Assembly (NCBI GenBank): GCA_918026815.1
Contig: CAKJVC010000014.1
Coordinates: 620,001 to 684,000 of the forward strand
Length of the DNA: 64,000 bases
Direction of reading: 5' to 3'
DNA from: Chalara sp. BL73
Lineage: Eukaryota > Ascomycota > Leotiomycetes > Helotiales
Shown here: positions 43,490 to 55,715 of the stretch, in pieces
Position numbering within the stretch: position 1 is the first letter of the stretch
Layout: every line of letters starts with the position of its first letter
Translations under genes and position numbers: made by a program
Notes under the pieces: generated by a model
The model's input: the letters and a program-made list of their open reading frames with translations, nothing else
Told to the model about the DNA's origin: nothing
Database searches by the model: none

Positions 43490-44408
43490 GGCCTGGCTGC
43501 CGTTTGTAGTTGGAACAAATGGCCCCTGAAAATGATGATATAATAGGGATATGCTACGAAGATACTTCCCATTCGTGGTAGTGAACTGGGGAAGAGGATG
43601 AGGGAAAGGACAGTCACAACTAATGTAGAGCAGGTGATTAAGGGAAAAGAGAATTGGGTTATTATGGAAACAAAAGAATGAATGGTTGCACAGCTATTCC
43701 AAGATTCCTGGTAGATGATGTCACCCTTCCCAAGCGACTGCTGCAGCTAGAAAAACGGGGGTAACCCTGTCGAAAACATGCAGAGCTGAAATTCCAAAGA
43801 AGCAAAATTGAACCGATTAATCGCTCCATCTTGCAAACGATGTTTGACTCTGAAAGGAGTGGCCATTGCTTTATTGATGTTGAAGGTTTATGTATATGGT
43901 AGGTAGCATTCATCCCAAGTTAGCCTCTCCTGTCGCGGGTGTGTCATTGATCGTCGCAAGGGTGTGCACGGGCCATATCAAGCCACCCTGGTCATCGCTG
44001 TACCAAAGGGTTGGGCTGGTGCGAGAGGCGGTAACCATGGCTCGGTGGCTGGAGCTGGAAGTAGGAAGTAGGAAGCTACCAGGTAACATGAGCGCATCTC
44101 AGATCATCTCGCACGTGTTTAATACTACACTGCGTATCACATCGATCGATTCCATCTGGTTGATATCACGCATACACTGCTCTGACCATGCTATATAGTA
44201 TGGTAGCATTGAAATGTAACGTGACCTTACCCCTCACCACAAGCCAGCACCACATTGATAGACATACACGTGCTACCATTCCTTCTATATTATAGTCTAG
44301 TGCTTCTACGGGAAGAAGTTTGCCTTCAAGCGTTGAACTGTAGACATAGCATCTCGGTAAGCACGAAGCGAGATCAAGGAGAAGGAGTCCCAAGCTGAAG
44401 CATCAAGC
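43490..44408. other. Divergent promoter region
   Basis: Between the SMP/C2 gene and the GlcNAc-6-P deacetylase gene. No coding frame accepted; no repeat noticed. Confidence 0.5.
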
Positions 44409-45596
44409 ATGACGTCGATAGATGGTACCATATTCATCAATTGTCGACAATGCATAGATGGGAAACTCATATCTTCTCCATTAACTATCGACTCAAACGG
44501 GATCATAGTCTCAAACACTTCTCCCCCTCCAGACTGCAAAATCGTCGACCTCAAAAACTCCATAGTCGCCCCGGGTTTCATTGAACTCCAGATCAATGGC
44601 GCGCTCGGCTTTCATTTTGCTCACTACGACAATGCGACCTCATATCGAAAGAATGTCAAGAAGCTGGCGAACTATTTGCCCTCAACGGGCGTAACAGGGT
44701 TCTATCCTACCGTACCGACAGTCGCCCCAGAAGTCTTCAAGTGTGTGCTACCATTACTCAGACCGGATATATCTCCTGGTGTTGCGTCCGTCCTTGGCGC
44801 TCATGTGGAAGGGCCGTTTCTTGCCCCATCGAAGAAAGGTGCTCACGACGCGGCAAATATGCATGTTCCGAGCTCTTCGCCACTAGAAGAAGTCTACGGT
44901 GAAACAAATTTAAGCAGCTCGATTAAGATAGTGACTTTAGCTCCTGAATTATCAGGCGCCACAGGCTCCATCAGAGATTTGACGCAGGACTTTGATATTC
45001 GAGTATCCATGGGTCATTCTGCTGCGACATTTGAGCAAGGCTTATCTGGCATGAAGGCTGGAGCAAGTATGTTGACACATACTTTCAATGCAATGAGTCC
45101 TCTGCATCATAGGGAACCAGGGCTCGCGGGTCTCATCTCTCATCCTTCGCCTCCATATTTCTCCCTCATTGCCGATGCAATACATCTACATCCTCGAGTC
45201 GTTGCGCTCGCGTATCGCTCCGCTCCTGCTCATTGTATCCTCATCACGGACAGCATCGAGCTCTCGGGTCTTCCTGATGGTGTTCATCCTGGCCATGCTC
45301 AAATTCCCTTCAATCAAGTCAAGGCAGGGAACAAAGTAACCATTGAGAACACTGACACTTTGATCGGAACATGCATCGGGTTGGATGAATGTGTCAAAAA
45401 CCTCATGACATGGGCAGAGATCAGGATTGAGGAGGCGGTCCGATGTGTGACTGAGAACCCCGCCAGTGTTATGAGATTGAAAGATAGAGGAAGGTTGGAA
45501 GTCGGAAGGAGAGGTGATTTCGTAGTATTTGGAGAGGATGGGGTGGTAAAAGAAACCTATATCTTGGGAGAACGGGTGTATGCTTCGCAGAGCTAA
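44409..45596 (+). CDS. nagA: N-acetylglucosamine-6-phosphate deacetylase
   Basis: Amidohydrolase-family enzyme removing acetate from GlcNAc-6-phosphate, an early step of GlcNAc catabolism after chitin breakdown. Uninterrupted frame of 395 residues, normal length. Key features: APGFIELQINGALGFHF (barrel start; NagA-type Q-x-N in place of HxH), GAHVEGPFLAPSKKGAH (metal-binding Glu), VSMGHSAAT and LTHTFNAMSPLHHREPG (metal-binding histidines), and LITDSIELSG (catalytic Asp). The C-terminal strand segment RRGDFVVFG is typical. In many fungi NAG genes cluster with GlcN-6-P deaminase and kinase; here no such partner is in the window. ATG 44409 lies just upstream of the conserved N-terminal beta-sandwich. 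Confidence 0.93.
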   Translation: MTSIDGTIFINCRQCIDGKLISSPLTIDSNGIIVSNTSPPPDCKIVDLKNSIVAPGFIELQINGALGFHFAHYDNATSYRKNVKKLANYLPSTGVTGFYPTVPTVAPEVFKCVLPLLRPDISPGVASVLGAHVEGPFLAPSKKGAHDAANMHVPSSSPLEEVYGETNLSSSIKIVTLAPELSGATGSIRDLTQDFDIRVSMGHSAATFEQGLSGMKAGASMLTHTFNAMSPLHHREPGLAGLISHPSPPYFSLIADAIHLHPRVVALAYRSAPAHCILITDSIELSGLPDGVHPGHAQIPFNQVKAGNKVTIENTDTLIGTCIGLDECVKNLMTWAEIRIEEAVRCVTENPASVMRLKDRGRLEVGRRGDFVVFGEDGVVKETYILGERVYASQS

Positions 45597-47629
45597 CTTC
45601 TGTAGTCAGCAAAGCATCAAAACCCTCAACACGCTGAAGAAGTACCTAATACTATCACAAACTCATTGGTTTGGGCTGTGAGCATAAAAGATACCCGTTC
45701 ATTGTGACCATTGATGAACAGGAGCTGTTGTCACCTGGTGATCGCAGCAAGCATATTCGGTTACAGATGCCGCCTCTCTACAATGTTTGAGAGCTTTGGT
45801 AGATTAACGCCTATGAACCAGTTTGTAGGGTATGAGCTGTTTGATGTTTTGAACCTCGACAGTAGGTTTGATTCGATGTCTATGTCACACGGAACTCGCG
45901 TCTCGTGTAAGGGTTCAAGATCAGGCTCCACTTTCCTAGTGGAGATCGGTTATCTCCAGGTACACGTTTGATCTCGCACCACAAGCCATTCCATCACTTA
46001 ACCGGTGCTGTGCCCTCTCGAACGTTCCAGCGTTTCTAGTTCCAGAATATCAGCACAAATAAGGACATGGCGTGACACCCTGTAAAAGTCTAATCCAAAG
46101 CAACGTTATGCGAATCTAATTAAACTTAATAGGAGTTCCAGCGTAATGCCTTAGGGCACAAAGTTTTCAAGAACGTCATAATCAAAAGCGAAAAAAGAAG
46201 TAAATAAAAAGGAGCCGAGTTCAGTATGAATTCAGTGTTTCTTGTGCTGTATAAAACTGTATGGCTTCGTATACAGCTCAAAATACCTTTTTACACTTGG
46301 CTTCAGAATTGGTAAGCAAAAAGGCATAATCGGATAGCAGCGCATAACTTTTGTGCTTTTAGCTTAAGTCAGCTTTAGATACAATGACGAAAAGTAGTAA
46401 GTTGCCAAGAAACCGACCTACTTTGTCAGTTAAAGCTGTGCCTCTTCCTTGCCAGAGCTTCCTCGTATACATGGCCTTGGCGCTGCCCAGACAGCCCATA
46501 GAATAAGCTTTCATTCAGGGGAAAGGATAATGCGGGGTGCGGTTGGCAGGGATCTCAGTTACACGCCAAAAGATCCAGTGGGCATCGGCCCGTACTCTGG
46601 TCCGGGGAGCCGCTTGGAATTGCGTTTTCGGGGTTGATCCAACGCAGATCCAGCTTAAGCTGCTTGCCATACGAACTACTTCATTGCGCCGTAACTACGA
46701 TATGAATGCAAAGCGGCTACTTTGCTGATCCCAATTAAGTTCGGCGAGATGCTGGCAAGACAACGCGTCGCTGGGAGGCAGCACCACATGCCCCATTATC
46801 CACTAGTCAGACAGCTCAGTTCTTGGAGACGAGATCTTGAAATGCGCGCAACGCAATCCATTATCTTGCCAAGCGAAAGGGCTTTGAGAGACTTCTTGTA
46901 GCGCTCCTATGCAGAACGCGTGCCGGGTTCCGGCACCTGAGCTCTTTTCATCCCCACCACCTGCGATGGATGAGGCTTGCGGCTCTTGAGGTTCTCTTGG
47001 CAGTTCTCAGGATACTTCACATACTGCACCGTGTGTCAACCTATAAGTCTTATCAAAAGTTAATATGATTACACTAGTTCGAAAAACTGTTGCTCCTTTA
47101 TGCTGTTGTAGAGCCAAGGCGTTTCATTACTTCATAAGTGACTGTTGAAACCTTGGCAAGTCTGGAGTTTTATCGACGAATTAGGTCCTGCTACAGGCGC
47201 ATGGCCATAAAAGTCCCAATCATATTGGAGGCCAAGGCGCGGCGACTAGAAACGGTTCAGCCTTACTGAAAATAAGGTTTAATGAACATCGATGTAACTA
47301 TCCTTTGCACAACAGTGGCAGTGCCCCTAGCCCTTCGGATTGCTAAACGGCCAAGACCTCGGGGTCCTGCCAATGGCACCGTCCATGACTCGGTAAGGAA
47401 TCGAATGTTCTCTTCTCTGTGAAGCTATGACCACAAAGAACTATACTCTCAAAGTTCACCAGAAGCTTCAAGGCATCACGAACAGTATAAAGTCGACGAC
47501 ATTTCTCAACAATGGACAGCATCATCAGCTTCTCATCAATCTCTTCGCTTCTTCAGATACCACACCTCTTCAGGAAAGACTTTCAAATATTCTTTACATC
47601 TTTTAGAACTACCTTTTATTCTTTTCAAA
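45597..47629. other. Intergenic region, 2 kb
   Basis: No supported gene. The short frames at 45711-45971 and 46449-46637 lack recognisable features. The last ~120 bp are C/T-rich and probably form the leader of the secreted-protein gene. Confidence 0.5.
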
Positions 47630-48487
47630 ATGCAACTTACACTCAACACTCTTCTCCAGGCTTCCCTCCTGGCCTCCTCCGTCTCTGCCTTTGCTCTGCC
47701 AGATTTGATAAAGACTCGCCAGACTACATTCACGACCGTTGGTCTGACAGGCAAAAAGGTGCGCCTAACTACCATCCTATGCCTTGGTCATCCCTCGGAG
47801 CAGAATATCTAACAATCCACAGGCATCAGGCGGAGCTTTCTCAGTCGAGCCGGCTCCTGAGGGAGACGACAGCCAGGCTCTCCAGAAGCGCGGTGCTGTT
47901 GTAGTGGTCCTCGGTATTGCGGGCACTGCTGCCCTCGCCAAGGTGGCGGAGATCGCCATCGAAATCGGGGCTGAGACGATTGCGAATCTTGGGAAGTGGA
48001 ATGAGGTGAGCCTTGCTATATCCAATGTGCCTCGTGCTACAACGCCGAAGTTGCTAACACAAGGCAGGCTCGAGAAGAGTTCACGAAAGCCACCACGAAC
48101 GAGATGATGAAACAAAACCCAGACCCGGCGACGTTCCCGGCTGCTGCGTGCTACAACAAGGGTTACGACCTGGCGACTCCGGCGAACATTGACGCGCTAG
48201 CTGATGTTGACTTCTCGCTTGGGTTGTTGAAGACTGAGTGAGTGCCACGTGGTAATGATAGGACTGCTGAATCTTGACCTGCTGACCTGTATCAGTTACG
48301 ATTGTATGTACATTAAGGGACCGAACCAGTTCTTCACTCGAAGTGAAGGTGGATTTATTAACGTGCGTCAAACACTAATACTGAACTTGATTTGACATGG
48401 GCTAATGTCTGAGAACAGCTTTCCTACACATATAACCCAGACCGATGCAGCTTTGATCAATCTACTGGCGATCTCAGCTGCACATAA
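47630..48487 (+). CDS. Small secreted protein with Kex2-type processing site (effector-like, function unknown)
   Basis: Five exons: 47630-47758, 47823-48005, 48068-48237, 48296-48362 and 48419-48487, giving 205 residues. Signal peptide MQLTLNTLLQASLLASSVSA with cleavage expected near Ala20-Phe21. A propeptide-like segment ends at LQKR (about residue 72), a Kex2-type dibasic site. Directly after it a hydrophobic/amphipathic stretch reads GAVVVVLGIAGTAALAKVAE, then IGAETIANLGKWNEAREEFT. The C-terminal part holds four cysteines (ACYNKGYD, YDCMYIKG, DRCSFDQ, LSCT), likely two disulfides. Intron boundaries all restore frame; donors are GTGCGC, GTGAGC, GTGAGT and GTGCGT. It resembles uncharacterised fungal secreted families (DUF7888-like, from memory). 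A role in host interaction is inference only. Confidence 0.8.
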
Positions 48488-50815
48488 GCCGTTGGCTATT
48501 GGTCGAAGGTGTCTAACACAGTCAGGGATGCATTGGCTGAGTGGAATCCATATGTTACGGAGAAGAAATGTAGCTGCGGGCTAGGCTTGTCTTTGCGTGT
48601 TTTTGTATTTTGCTCTAGACCAAATCTCCTTGTCTGTATGTATTACGCACAGTATTGGTATTTATGAGGCCATGCTGTCATCTGGTATGCCCTTGAATGT
48701 ACAAGTTCTAGCCAATCATGGGTTCAAATGCGCTTGGCTCTTGTCAGTGAGCGAAAATTAGACTTCAATGTGATGCCATATGCACTGTAGGCTTCTGAAT
48801 TTGAGCTTGGGGTCTCGTTCATATCTTGGGGGTGTGGAAGGGGTTGTGGTGCTGTCCGTAATTCTTCAAATTCCCTCCGCCTCGACTTTCAGCAAGTAGT
48901 AGCGGACGAGGACTAGCTCTTTCTTGTCCGCCAGTTAGCAGCGTACAGCGACTTTGCCAGTAGCACAGCTAGGTAACTAGGTAGTGTAACGTAAGTGAGC
49001 CATTCTTCCTTCTCTTATAAACTTGGCCGGACGTTCCGCCTTGGCTGCATATTCATCTTTTGCCTCTATAATTTTCTTATAGATATGATGGTACTTTCAT
49101 CATCCTAGTGTTTTCCGTCGTTTTCCTGGAAAGCAGTTTGCGAGAAGGCGGTTCCGGAATGTTAAACAGCTCCAGAATATGGAACTCGCGAAGGCTAGTT
49201 CCTTTGCTAGGCATGCTTGCTCTAATAGCCTGTAGTTAAATTATTGTAAACCGGATGTGCGATGTTTAGCCAAATAATGAGATACCAGGCGGCAAGGTTA
49301 GTCAATTCCCCACTGCAGCTCGATAAGAGCGGTTCTGATAGACAGTGAGTACAAGACAGACTAAGAAGCTTCTTAGAGAAGTATTCCCAAAAGCTAATAG
49401 GGCTCAGCCTCCCTATTGAGTAGTCACACTACTAGTAAATACAGGAATTTGGTAGTTGATAGCGAAGAGAATTAAGAGTATTAACGGCCACGATGCGATA
49501 AAAGTCAAGATCTGACTCTGAAAGGTACTATCCTTGGTTGGTTGATAGCTCGATGCTCATATACTAATCCCCATTAGTCATTATCTAGCCGCCTCTATGT
49601 CGCGCAACTGATGGGAGATAATTGAAACCGGCTCTATCCCAACAACCCGGATAGGAGGGCCTAGGTGTGAAACGGCAAAAAGCACATGCTTCTTGCCGAA
49701 TTACTATTGCGCCTTATATATCGTTCAACACTCGGCTCAAGCTGAGAGCTCAGGCGACGAATAATTAAGATTTCGGGCGCACGATTCTAATCGCAATGCT
49801 TCTGCGCAACTAGCAACTCGGATTGTCGTTGAATCGAATCGGTGGAATAAAAGGAGATATTTCCGAACCGCATCTTCATGTGATTTCTCTGGATGTACTG
49901 AACTCTTTTCTTTCCCCTGCATTTGTGCGCTGTTTAAGGCCTTATTGATCAATTCTGGCCATGATAGTGGTGATCAGGGGCATGATCACAATGGCTTGGC
50001 CGGGGGATCATGTATTGGTCTTGTAAAGCAGAATGGGTGGAAAGGCGGCTCTGTGCAACAGGCTTTCATTTAGTGGGATGAAAACATTTGAGATGATTCA
50101 ATAAATGCAGTCGGATTATGCACCAAAATTTATGGTAGCGAGTATTGTCTTCGCATCTTATAGAAGAGATGCTCTCCTGCCCAATTGTAGTCTTGGATGC
50201 TACCTGTAAGGCCAGTCAAGTCCAATTTCCGGAGCAAGCTTGCTGGTAAAGAAGCACCGTCAATAAGGTAATGACGACGATTGATACGCCTTTAATACTG
50301 TCCACGCAGAATAGTCAATCACGAAGTAATAGATTATCCTCTGGTGAAGGAGTCCATGTAACACGAGCATTGCTTCAAACGGCTGGACAACTAAGCAGCT
50401 ATTCATAGCCAAACTCTCAGTCGCGGATTATCCCTTACCAAGACATAAGTGCGCCAGGCTGTTTGTCTTTGTTAAACGAAAATCTGCCCAAAAAATCAAG
50501 GAGTCAAAGGCCTTTTGGTAACGAACATTCGATTATCTGTTGAAAGGGATAAAATTGAGCTATGGTAGACTTTCTCATGCCTGAAATTAATCAGGCATGG
50601 CCACTAAGAATCCCGCTCTAGAAAGTGTTATGAGAGACCACCTAGCAAGATATCCAAAGTCAGAGAAAAAGAATGAACATCTTGTTTGATCATACCGACG
50701 ATAGTGATTTTGTCATAACAAATCCACGTTTTGAAGCAATTGATCTCAAGCGATCTGAGTATCCTGAGGAACTAAACTGGGAGTTTGATGCCTTGATGTA
50801 ATCAGCTGCTTAAGC
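48488..50815. other. Intergenic region, 2.3 kb
   Basis: No supported gene; stops are frequent in all frames. One clear inverted repeat at 50576-50599 is listed separately. Confidence 0.5.
50576..50599. repeat. Perfect 9-bp inverted repeat with 6-nt loop
   Basis: Arms CATGCCTGA and TCAGGCATG flank AATTAA. It lies about 220 bp beyond the 3' end of the minus-strand gene ending at 50816. It could be a dyad regulator site or a 3' structural element of that transcript. Confidence 0.6.
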
Positions 50816-52998
50816 CTAAAGGTTTCGTAACTGCTCCTGAGTAGTGCATATGCATTGACCGTGGCCGAAACAGAAACACGAAGTTGGATCCTGATATCCT
50901 GAGTCCGAGAAAATTGTTTCAGTTGACACAAAGTTCTGGACCAGCAGGTTGTTATTTGTAACGGGACTTGCCTCATATACATTCGTCTTAACTAGCGGCG
51001 GTTGTTCAAATGCTGCAGTGAGAAGATTGGTGGACCCATCAGACGTCCATTTCTTGTCCTCCTCTCGGGTAGAAATGGCGTTGTTCTGCTGCTCAAGTTG
51101 TTGAGAGCCGCATTTTTCACCCATATGTTTCTCAAAATATAACCGGAACACTCGACTTTGACATTCCTGCACGACATCAACCAGTTTTCCCAGCATTTTT
51201 GTCTCAACTTGTTGCATTTCTTGGCGAAGTAATTCCTCCAGATCCGCCCTTACAAGGCGCGGAAGTTCTACCCGTGCAAAAGCTTCGTAGTTTTCTAGTT
51301 CTTGTGATTCTGGTGACCGCCAAATTTCTTGCTGAAATGGTTCAAAATCTGCTTGCATATCAGAGCTCTTCAATCTATCAGGTGAGAGGGAGACTTACAA
51401 GGAGAAGGAACAGCCTCTTGCGGAAATAATAGCTTGTAAATCTCATTCCATCTGTTCTCGTCTGTGTCCTTCGGATTTATCTTCTTCCTGCTTCTCAATT
51501 TTGATTCTATTTCGGGAGTTATGCCGTCAGGAGGGTTTTCGGGCTGCAAGGAGCACATATCGACAGCTCTGAGATGATTGTTCAATTGCTGCTGGTCAGA
51601 AAAAATCTGCCAGCACCTATTGCAATGTATAGCTGCTCGATGGCACCTGTATAAATGTTCTCTAAACCTGGTTAATGGCTTCATAATTTCGGGCACTAGG
51701 TAATTGACTAACTTGAGTCGGGAAATAGTTGTCCAATGTGACAATGCACAAATTCGATACTTGTCAGAATGAATGCCATATGCCACAGGATCATGTTTTC
51801 TGAATGGACATGCAAGTTTAGCGACTTCTTCCGACAACTTCTCTGGTGGGATCCCAGTATTTTGAGGTCCACGGTCTCCACCTTCTTTTCCTTCCCACTC
51901 GTCATCTCCTTCTTCATTGTCAATCCGTTGTCTTTTATTACTTTGAAACAGTTGTATATGGCTGGTGCCAGAGTCTGCAAATGAGCCTCGTGATGATCCA
52001 GAGCCTTGCGGGGAACTTCCTGCAGCGTGGATGAATGTTGTTGAAGCACTAGAAAGTGACCATCGCTGACCGAATATGCCTTGAAATTCTGCCATGACGC
52101 GGTCTGCAAGAGCAGCTTCTGGACCAATGCCTGGCATTACGGTGGCCTGCTGTTGTATTTGGAGATCGTTGAACTTTTCGCAAAGGTCATCGTGACTAGA
52201 GCTAGTTGGCTGGCACATGGTATCGAGATCTAGTTCTCTATTGACAACATGCATAAGGTTGTTGTCTACGGGATCATTTTCTGCCGCATTCACTTCTCCT
52301 ACATCTTTTCGAGGAAAAGGAACGCGAGTTTGCGTGTCGCTGGATGGTGCTTGAAGTGTTCCGTTGGGCAAAGGTGCCGGTGAGAGATTAAGTGCCGCAT
52401 TTGGCATGTATTGTCCATCCATATCTTCCATTCTCCTTTCATCACACATTGACGAAATACAATACCTACCATTCGGTGTGACCGAGCTCGACGTTCCGGG
52501 ATCCATAGCCGTGGTATGCATATCCACTTTCATCATATCATCGAATGTACTCCTAGGTATTAACTGACTAGGATTAGATAGGTCATAGTCATACTTGATA
52601 GGACCTGTAGTAATCTGCTGATTCAAGTCTCGCCATGGAGGAACTGAGACGATAGAAGCCTCCTGTTTACTATTTCTAGCCTGCTTTCGCGATTGCGGTG
52701 AGTTATTCGTGCTAAGTACATAATGATAATCTTCGGACATAGATTCAAATGAGGCCTATTTAGGAATATTAGGTATGCCCGTTGGATAGTAACGGTGTGA
52801 AGAAGATCCATTGCAATCCATTATCAGCGATGAACGAGAATTAGATATGGCTGATGTATAGCAGGCCGGCGCTGATGAAGAGCCTTGCTCGTTACGTACC
52901 TCAACTCTTTCACCCGCAAGGCGCCTCGTGGCATATCCTGACTTTCCTAAATGAGCACCGGTATAGGTTCCAGGTATTTGCGGATATCCATAATCCAT
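50816..52998 (-). CDS. C2H2-like zinc-finger nuclear protein of an expanded fungal family
   Basis: Proposed exons 52998-52900, 52755-51713, 51667-51399 and 51348-50816, about 647 residues. A low-complexity N-terminal half has a basic NKRQR patch and an acidic EEGDDEWEG stretch. The core has the pattern LACPFRKHDPVAYG, SHWTTISRLK-FREHLYRCHR and HCNRCWQIFSDQQQLNNHLR, two C2H2-like fingers. It continues into ENRWNEIYKLLFPQ, PSPYFEPFQQ, and a long helical domain (ELPRLVRADLEELLRQEM, VFRLYFEKH). The 45-nt intron (51668-51712) has no stop and is a multiple of three. The 144-nt first intron (52756-52899) is also a multiple of three but contains an in-frame TAG. If that intron is not used, the start would be 52740. 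Molecular role unknown; DNA or RNA binding is plausible. Confidence 0.68.
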
Positions 52999-54590
52999 GG
53001 CACAGATAAGGCTTTGTAAGCAAGGAGATTCCTGAGCAGAGTCCTTGAAAAACTTTTTCTTTCACCTCTCATCTAACCATGAGGAAGGTCCAAACTAAAG
53101 AAAAATTTGAAGCACCATAAAGACTTTCAGCCTCCTATTAAGGCAGTGCTCATGCCTGCAGGATTAGTCATAAATAATTGCAACTCCATTGGTTGAGCAC
53201 ACTTGCGCAAAACTCAGGACGAGAATTCCAGAAGTGGAAAGCTCTCAACCGAGTTCGATTCTCAAGTACGGAAAGGGATTCTGCCACGATAGCCACTGTC
53301 AAGAGCTCGCTAGTGAGATCAAAGCTCGCGATGAACTGTGGGAAAGGATGAGTAGACCTGTGGAACATGGCATTTTGTAGATATAAAAAGAACAGTAAAG
53401 GTAGATCAGATCAAAGATCGAAGCATCCATATTCGAGCATCGGAAGCATAAATCAAAACCCAAACGCCTCAAAAATCAGGTTTCTGCGTCTTTGTGTAAG
53501 CCTTGACAACTGTGTCACCATCGTCGATTTTCTTGGAGCATCAAACTTACCGCCTCGCTAACATTATGCTTAGTCATCATCCATACCCGAATACGGAATG
53601 GCTCCACAAATGTCATATCCGAGCAAGTTTCCATCAAGAAACGGGTAACAATCTCCTCCATTTCCATTTTTTGCCTATCACTAACTTTAAAAGCTCCCAA
53701 GGCAAAAAACATCCAGAAACTCTCAACTCTTATTTGAGAGGAGCCTCGATACAGGACAGGCTTGTGCTTGGCAGCAATCGAACAGCTGAATCAGAAGGTA
53801 GCAGGCTGGCGGATTTACAGAAATTTTTAAATGATTTGGAGGATACGATCGAGGCCAAAGTGTAGTGATCCGAGGACGAAGAAGTGACCGGAAGTTTGGA
53901 GCATAAGATCAATGCCTTAATGTACGAAGGCCCTTGCTACATACCAAAATAGCTATTTATTTCATTGGGTCAGTAACCGGAAGTACCAATTGGGAGAAGT
54001 ATGATTGCCTACCAAGATGCAAAGTATTTGTGATTCTCACATCTGCCTTTATAATGTGGCGAGTTTCTATCTGGTACATCAAACCGGTAGGATTAAATTG
54101 TGGAGAGCGAAGGGTGGGGGAGAGAGAAAGATGGGGGTTGAGAACGAAAGCCGAAAGTCCAAAGAAAGTGGGAATCGCTGGGTAGATTGAAAAAATAAGC
54201 CAAGACGTCTGTCAGACCATGCTGATCACAAGATCTTGGTGTGTTGGATAAGGGCCGTGTAGCGGCACTGGTAAGGAGATCCTATATGTCAGCACGTATC
54301 ATGCTATGCCAACTTCGGAGGCTTCCACGCTTTCCCTGCTCCATGATATATTAATCTCGTGGCTTAAACGGTTGCCTACGAGAGAAAAAGAAGTAGGCGA
54401 CTGACGGTCTGACACGGTAATAGGTTAGTGGTTCTTCACATTCCTTGAGTGCCAGGTTAGCACTCCCCTTCGTTTGCGACATAAAGTCGTCAACGTCCGT
54501 AGCCTGTGTTCAAGGCCGCCCCATCACAAATATCATATTCATCTGCTCGAACTTGCCTTAATTGAAACCAACCCGGTTCATACTCCGGCT
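52999..54590. other. Intergenic region with coding-like scraps
   Basis: No complete gene. Plus-strand pieces at about 53200-53370 (REFQKWKALNR in one frame, HCQELASEIKARDELWERM in another) and 53730-53865 (SRLADLQKFLNDLEDTIEAK, ending at a stop) look protein-like but lie in different frames with stops between. They may be remnants or chance. The rest shows nothing. Confidence 0.3.
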
Positions 54591-55715
54591 ATGGAACCAT
54601 TCACGATTGACCCTGAGAGACAATGGGAAAACTCAGTCAAACTTCTCCCCCAGTTTGACACGTACCGCATTGCTTACAAATATGTCAACTCTCAGCCTAT
54701 CCACGCCTTTATTGTTGTTCCTAAGCAGCTACCGAACGGGCTGCTTCCCTTACTTGTAAGATTCCATGGCGGCGGCTGGACCGAAGGAACGGCCGAGTCT
54801 TCCTTGAGACCATTGTGAGTTAGATCATAAAGCTCCTATCCTATATAAGTCTCAGCGCTAAGGCAATCTCAGCTTCCTTGAGCTTGCACTCAAGCATGGA
54901 GCCGTTATAATCACTCCAGATTACCGCCTACGCCCTGAGCATGATATGGCAGATGGCATTGATGATGTGCGCTCCTTCTGGAAATGGATTGAGCAGGATG
55001 TACAACGCATTCTGCAAAATTCCCCCCTGGCAATCAACTTGGATGTGCGCAACCTCCTGATCGGTGGAGAGAGCGCGGGTGGATACCACACCGCGCAAAC
55101 CGCACTTCTCGGCATGACCACCCTCCCGATAAAAGTTCTCTTTGTCCAATATCCTGGCATTGATCTAGACTCTATACTTCAAGCCCCAGACAAACTGGGT
55201 GACAAGGTGGAGCAGAACGCGCTATTCGACGAAGCAGTTCCATTCTCCGTCGTTGAGGAGCACCTGGCTAGCGTAGCACCGGGCACTGTCTGCGCACGAG
55301 CCAAATTCGGCACTCGAATGCACCTGATGAGGTCCTTGGTTCAGGCTGGGAAGTTCTGCGACTTCTCCGGGGACAGAGCCTGGATCTCTCCTATGAACAG
55401 TCTGGACACGGCGCCGAAGCTGCCACCGATTCTGCTATATCACTCTAAGGAGGATGAGGCGGTGAGTACAGATATCATGCTTAATATAGAGATCATACGA
55501 AAGCAGACTGACGTGTTGTGGCTCTGTAGCTTCCCTGGCAGCAGACAGACGCCTGGGCGAAGAAACTTCAGGCTCTACAGCCGGACGTACCACTGCATCT
55601 GGCGTACGCTGAGACGGGTGACCATGTCTTTGACAAAAACTATAGCATGGCGGAGCCTTGGTTGCAAGAGCCGCTCGAGTTTGTGCAAAAATATTGGCCT
55701 GCGCGGGATGGATGA
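54591..55715 (+). CDS. Alpha/beta hydrolase (HSL-like, abhydrolase_3)
   Basis: Cytosolic-type esterase or lipase-like hydrolase of 332 residues; substrate unknown. Exons 54591-54814, 54873-55461 and 55530-55715. The oxyanion-hole motif HGGGW is in exon 1 (LLVRFHGGGWTEG). ITPDYRLRPEH opens exon 2, typical of the hormone-sensitive-lipase group. The nucleophile elbow GGESAGGYHTA carries the Ser; SKEDEAV supplies the Asp, just before intron 2; GDHVFDKNY in exon 3 supplies the His. All three catalytic residues are present, so the enzyme looks intact. Without splicing of intron 2 the histidine would be lost, which supports the model. There is no signal peptide. Confidence 0.88.
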
